In this document: positions 38,880 through 41,319 of the stretch, in pieces
Layout: each line of letters begins with the position of its first letter
Position numbering within the stretch: the stretch's first letter is position 1
Source: Clostridium sp. CAG:440
GTDB lineage: Bacteria; Bacillota; Clostridia; TANB77; CAG-508
Direction of reading: 5' to 3'
Length of the DNA stretch: 41,319 bases
NCBI GenBank assembly: GCA_000437215.1
Contig: FR898625.1
Coordinates: 1-41,319, forward strand
The notes under the pieces: model-generated
What the model saw: the letters and a program-made list of their open reading frames with translations, nothing else
What the model was told of the DNA's origin: nothing
Database searches by the model: none
Position numbers and translations under genes: made by a program

Positions 38880-40397
38880 ATGAAAGAATATAAAGCAGGA
38901 ATTTATTTAAGACTATCAAAAGAAGATACAAATACGAATAATAGTATAGAAACACAAAGAGATATTACTTTAAACTATGCTAAAAAACATAATATTAGTG
39001 TAATTAATGAATATGTAGATAACGGATATTCAGGTATTTTGGACTCAAGACCAGCTCTGAATAAAATGATAGTAGATATTTTAAGAAAAAGAATAGATAT
39101 GGTTATTGTTAAAGATTTATCGAGATTAACTAGAGATAAAAATAAAACAGGTTATTATACTGAAGTATTTTTCCCAGATAATGATGTTAGGCTAATTTCT
39201 GTAACAGAATTTATAGATAGTGGCAAAAGATATGAAATTGATGATACTATAATGCTAAGGGGAATAATGAATCAAAGTTATATTGCAGATATTTCTAAAA
39301 AGATAAGATCTGTAAAGAATGATATGAAGAAACAAGGAAAATATGTTGAGAAAAATGTACCTTATGGATATAAAAAAGATGATGAAAATAAATACAAAGT
39401 AGTTATAGATAAAAATGTCGCTGATAATGTAAAATTAATATATAAAATGTATTTACAAGGACATTCACAAGGAGAGATTGCAAAATATTTAACTAAAATG
39501 AAAATTGATACACCAAAGAAATATAAAGGACAAAAGGTAACAATTAATGAATGGCGAAGTGATAGTATAAGTAGAATTCTAAAAGATCCATTTTATACAG
39601 GTAAGATGATAATAAATAAAATATATACTGATTACAGAACAAAGAAAAAATATAAAACACCAAAAGAAGAATGGATTTTTAAAGAAAATACACATGAAGC
39701 GATAATTTCACAAGAACAATTTGACCAAGTTCAAAAAATACTAAAAGAAAAGTTTTATAAACCTAAAAATAAATATGAGTATTTATTAAAAGGATTAGTA
39801 TATTGTGGACATTGCAGGGCAAGAATGCAATACAAATATAGAACAAGAACCAAAATAAGAAATAAGGTATTAGATAATACTCAAAAATGTTGGTATTTCA
39901 AATGTAGGACGATTTATAAATTCCCTAGTATATGTGATAAAGGGCATTCAATAATGGAGAGTACATTAAATGAAATAGTATTAAATACTGTAGAACAAAA
40001 ATTGAATACAATAAATATTGATATAGCCACAAATAAAATTACTGATGAATATAGAAAAAATGATATAACTTATAAAGAAATGAAACTACTCAAAAATAAT
40101 GAAACAAAAATAGATAACGAAATGAAAAAGTTATATAGTAAAAGAGTAGATGGAAAAATATCAATAGAAGATTTTAAATTGCAGTATAATGAAATTAAAA
40201 GTAAATTAAAAGAAACTAAAGAATCTTTAGAACAATTACAAGAGAAGAATAAAAGCAAAATATCAGAAGAAAATTTAAAGAAAATTGTTATGGATTTTAA
40301 ACAAGGTAAAGAATTCACAAATGAAATATTAAAGCAACTAATAAACAGAATTGAAGTATATGAAGATAAAAAAGTTGAAATAGAATTTAATTTTTAA
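38880..40397 (+). CDS. Large serine recombinase 2
   Basis: The 505-residue protein has catalytic Ser13 in GIYLRLSKEDTN, DNGYSGILDSRPAL (about 47-60) and VKDLSRLTRDKN (about 76-87), a recombinase domain (about 155-260), a zinc ribbon (CGHCRARM ... CWYFKC ... C, about 313-353) and a coiled coil (about 395-470). It differs clearly from recombinase 1, so the pair is not a recent duplication. The gene ends about 70 bp before the cwlD junction. Two recombinases in tandem may act together, or one may be directional. Which one cuts at CAGATGA is not known. Confidence 0.93.
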   Translation: MKEYKAGIYLRLSKEDTNTNNSIETQRDITLNYAKKHNISVINEYVDNGYSGILDSRPALNKMIVDILRKRIDMVIVKDLSRLTRDKNKTGYYTEVFFPDNDVRLISVTEFIDSGKRYEIDDTIMLRGIMNQSYIADISKKIRSVKNDMKKQGKYVEKNVPYGYKKDDENKYKVVIDKNVADNVKLIYKMYLQGHSQGEIAKYLTKMKIDTPKKYKGQKVTINEWRSDSISRILKDPFYTGKMIINKIYTDYRTKKKYKTPKEEWIFKENTHEAIISQEQFDQVQKILKEKFYKPKNKYEYLLKGLVYCGHCRARMQYKYRTRTKIRNKVLDNTQKCWYFKCRTIYKFPSICDKGHSIMESTLNEIVLNTVEQKLNTINIDIATNKITDEYRKNDITYKEMKLLKNNETKIDNEMKKLYSKRVDGKISIEDFKLQYNEIKSKLKETKESLEQLQEKNKSKISEENLKKIVMDFKQGKEFTNEILKQLINRIEVYEDKKVEIEFNF

Positions 40398-40442
40398 AGA
40401 AAAACAATCTAAAATAAATTTAGATTTTTAATTAAATATTAA

Positions 40443-40470
40443 AATGCAGTAAAAAGCACCCATCAGATGA
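40443..40470. other. attR: right junction of the element
   Basis: Element-side AATGCAGTAA (40443-40452) mirrors TTACTGCATT of the left end. The CAGATGA core (40464-40470) passes into cwlD. In the joined circle, CCCATCA-GA-TGAAGGG forms an almost perfect dyad with GA at the centre and the 10-bp arms placed equally on both sides. Confidence 0.8.
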
Positions 40471-41011
40471 GGGAGCACAAAGTTCAAATGGAACAACAGA
40501 AGCACAAACAAATTTAAAAATTACGTTAAAGGTTCAAAATTTGTTAGAACAAAGTGGATGCACAGTAATTCTTACTCGTTCTGATGAAAATGCAATTTAT
40601 GATATAGATAGCAAAACATTAAAACAAAAAAAGATATCAGATATTCACAATAGAGTAAAAATAGGAAATGAAAGTTCAGCAGACATATTTGTATCAATAC
40701 ATTTAAACAAAATACCACAAAGTCAGTATGATGGCTGGCAAACATTTTATAAAAGTGGAAATGAACAAGGAAAAAAATTATCAGAATCAATACAAGTAAG
40801 TTTAAATGAAAGCATAGAAAAAGAAAATAAAAGAGTCGCAAAAACAATTGATAATGTATATATAGTAAAACATGTGGAAATACCAACTACAATAGTGGAA
40901 TGTGGTTTTTTATCAAACCCAGAAGAAGAAAAAAAATTGTTAGAAGATGACTACCAAAATAGGTTGGCATGGGGAATTTATAATGGAATAATTAATTATT
41001 TTTATGAATAA
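40468..41011 (+). CDS. cwlD: CwlD amidase, 3' fragment
   Basis: Read in the frame of the 5' fragment, the sequence from the core continues EGAQSSNGTTEAQTNLKITL, then SADIFVSIHLNK and finally TTIVECGFLSNPEEEK. These hold the second zinc ligand (Glu in TTEAQ), the third (His in FVSIHLN) and the catalytic Glu (VECGF) of the Amidase_3 family. The fragment has no signal or start of its own; an internal ATG at 40541 would lack the second zinc ligand. It is intact to its stop and shows no decay, which suggests recent insertion or selection to keep it restorable. Confidence 0.9.
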
Positions 41012-41054
41012 ATTTTTGCAAATTTTTAAATAATATTTATAGGTGATAATAAAA

Positions 41055-41297
41055 ATGAAAGTGTCTTTTATAAAATATAAAAATGATAATAAATCCTATA
41101 AAATGGCAAAAGGACTAGGAATGGATGTTTTTGAAATAGATTCTCCAGAGCTTATAGATAAAAAAATTGAAGAATTAGAAAAAGATGAGTATACTACTAT
41201 TTTTATACCTAATAATTTAGCATGTTTTTCAGAACAAATATATAGTAAATATAAATATAAAGAAAATATAAGAATTATATTAACTCCATCAAAATAG
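41055..41297 (+). CDS. Small protein resembling V-type ATP synthase subunit F
   Basis: The 80-residue protein starts MKVSFIKYKND and contains AKGLGMDVFEIDSPELIDKK, then DEYTTIFIPNNLACFSEQIY and a final NIRIILTPSK. The alternation of strands and helices, with a central TTIFIPNNLA where subunit F has an IIFITEELA-like strand, fits the small Rossmann-like subunit F of V/A-type ATPases. I use ATG 41055 behind AGGTGAT; GTG 41045 is out of frame and an earlier in-frame start at 41043 overlaps the ribosome site. Whether V-ATPase genes follow cannot be seen, since the window ends. The match is moderate. Confidence 0.5.
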   Translation: MKVSFIKYKNDNKSYKMAKGLGMDVFEIDSPELIDKKIEELEKDEYTTIFIPNNLACFSEQIYSKYKYKENIRIILTPSK

Positions 41298-41319
41298 ACA
41301 TTGGGACGGGGATTTTGTC

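Larger units (their letters stand above)
12802..40467. mobile_element. 27.7-kb integrative mobilizable element inserted in cwlD
   Basis: The element is delimited by shared CAGATGA cores within the two halves of cwlD. Crossover at the GA of the core leaves 27,666 bp excised. It carries MobC, a relaxase, a nested membrane accessory gene, a helix-turn-helix protein, an XRE repressor, a TnpW-like protein and two large serine recombinases at the right end. I see no mating-pore or coupling-protein genes, so transfer would need a helper. About half of it is a histidine-themed cargo cluster. Two insertion sequences have entered it later. Confidence 0.88.

Noticed and set aside
12802..40467. Self-transmissible conjugative element or prophage
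   Set aside because: No coupling protein, VirB4-like ATPase, mating-pore, capsid, terminase or tail genes are present. It is mobilizable at most.

Overview
This is a very AT-rich chromosomal window from a spore-forming, low-GC Firmicute, most likely a gut-type member of the Clostridia. The evidence is the A/T-ending codon use, strong AGGAGG-type ribosome sites, TTGACA-17-TATAAT promoters, a sporulation amidase (cwlD), a DacF/PBP5-type carboxypeptidase and a tnpW/serine-recombinase mobile element. I cannot name the species.

Layout. (1) 1-12.6 kb is chromosome: the last codons of tuf, plsX and acpP (lipid synthesis), a D-Ala-D-Ala carboxypeptidase on the minus strand, a 1644-residue surface protein with a predicted thioester head and six repeats, a membrane-anchored Ig-like protein, a CmpB-type membrane protein, a degenerate receiver-GGDEF protein and a prepilin-like protein with a SUMF1-type domain. 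(2) 12,638 begins cwlD, but the gene is cut after about 54 codons. Its remaining 181 codons lie 27.7 kb away, at 40,468-41,011. (3) 12,802-40,467 is an integrated mobilizable element. Joining its two ends at the shared CAGATGA restores one in-frame 235-residue CwlD.

Inside the element, left to right: a small NUDIX/phosphoesterase/amidotransferase operon; a helix-turn-helix protein; MobC and a relaxase with a second gene nested inside it in another frame; an XRE repressor with two candidate operators; an IS6-type insertion; and then a long histidine-themed cargo cluster at 19.5-35.3 kb. That cluster encodes an S66/MccF-type peptidase, an SSS-like transporter, a HisRS-fold protein, a PanC-like ligase, a PurD-like ATP-grasp ligase, a HisRS, a small unknown protein, HisZ-HisG behind a His-codon attenuator, a DapF-like epimerase fused to a GNAT acetyltransferase, HisIE, a second HisRS, a VanX-like D,D-dipeptidase and a SUMF1-fold protein. 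An IS30-type element sits in the end of the vanX-like gene. The right end holds a frameshifted zinc-ribbon gene, a TnpW-like small protein, and two tandem large serine recombinases next to the junction. (4) After cwlD comes a small V-ATPase-F-like protein.

How it may work together. The element probably moves by serine-recombinase excision plus mobilization by a helper, since it has a relaxase but no mating-pore genes. Because it splits a sporulation gene, excision may be needed for normal spore cortex, as with the skin element in sigK. The cargo looks like an uncharacterised small-molecule pathway centred on histidine or its adenylated/phosphoribosyl forms, with two HisRS copies and two peptidases as candidate self-protection. 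These last points are inference. A duplicated structured leader with compensatory base changes precedes both the mobilization genes and the recombinase genes and is not explained by any family I recognise.
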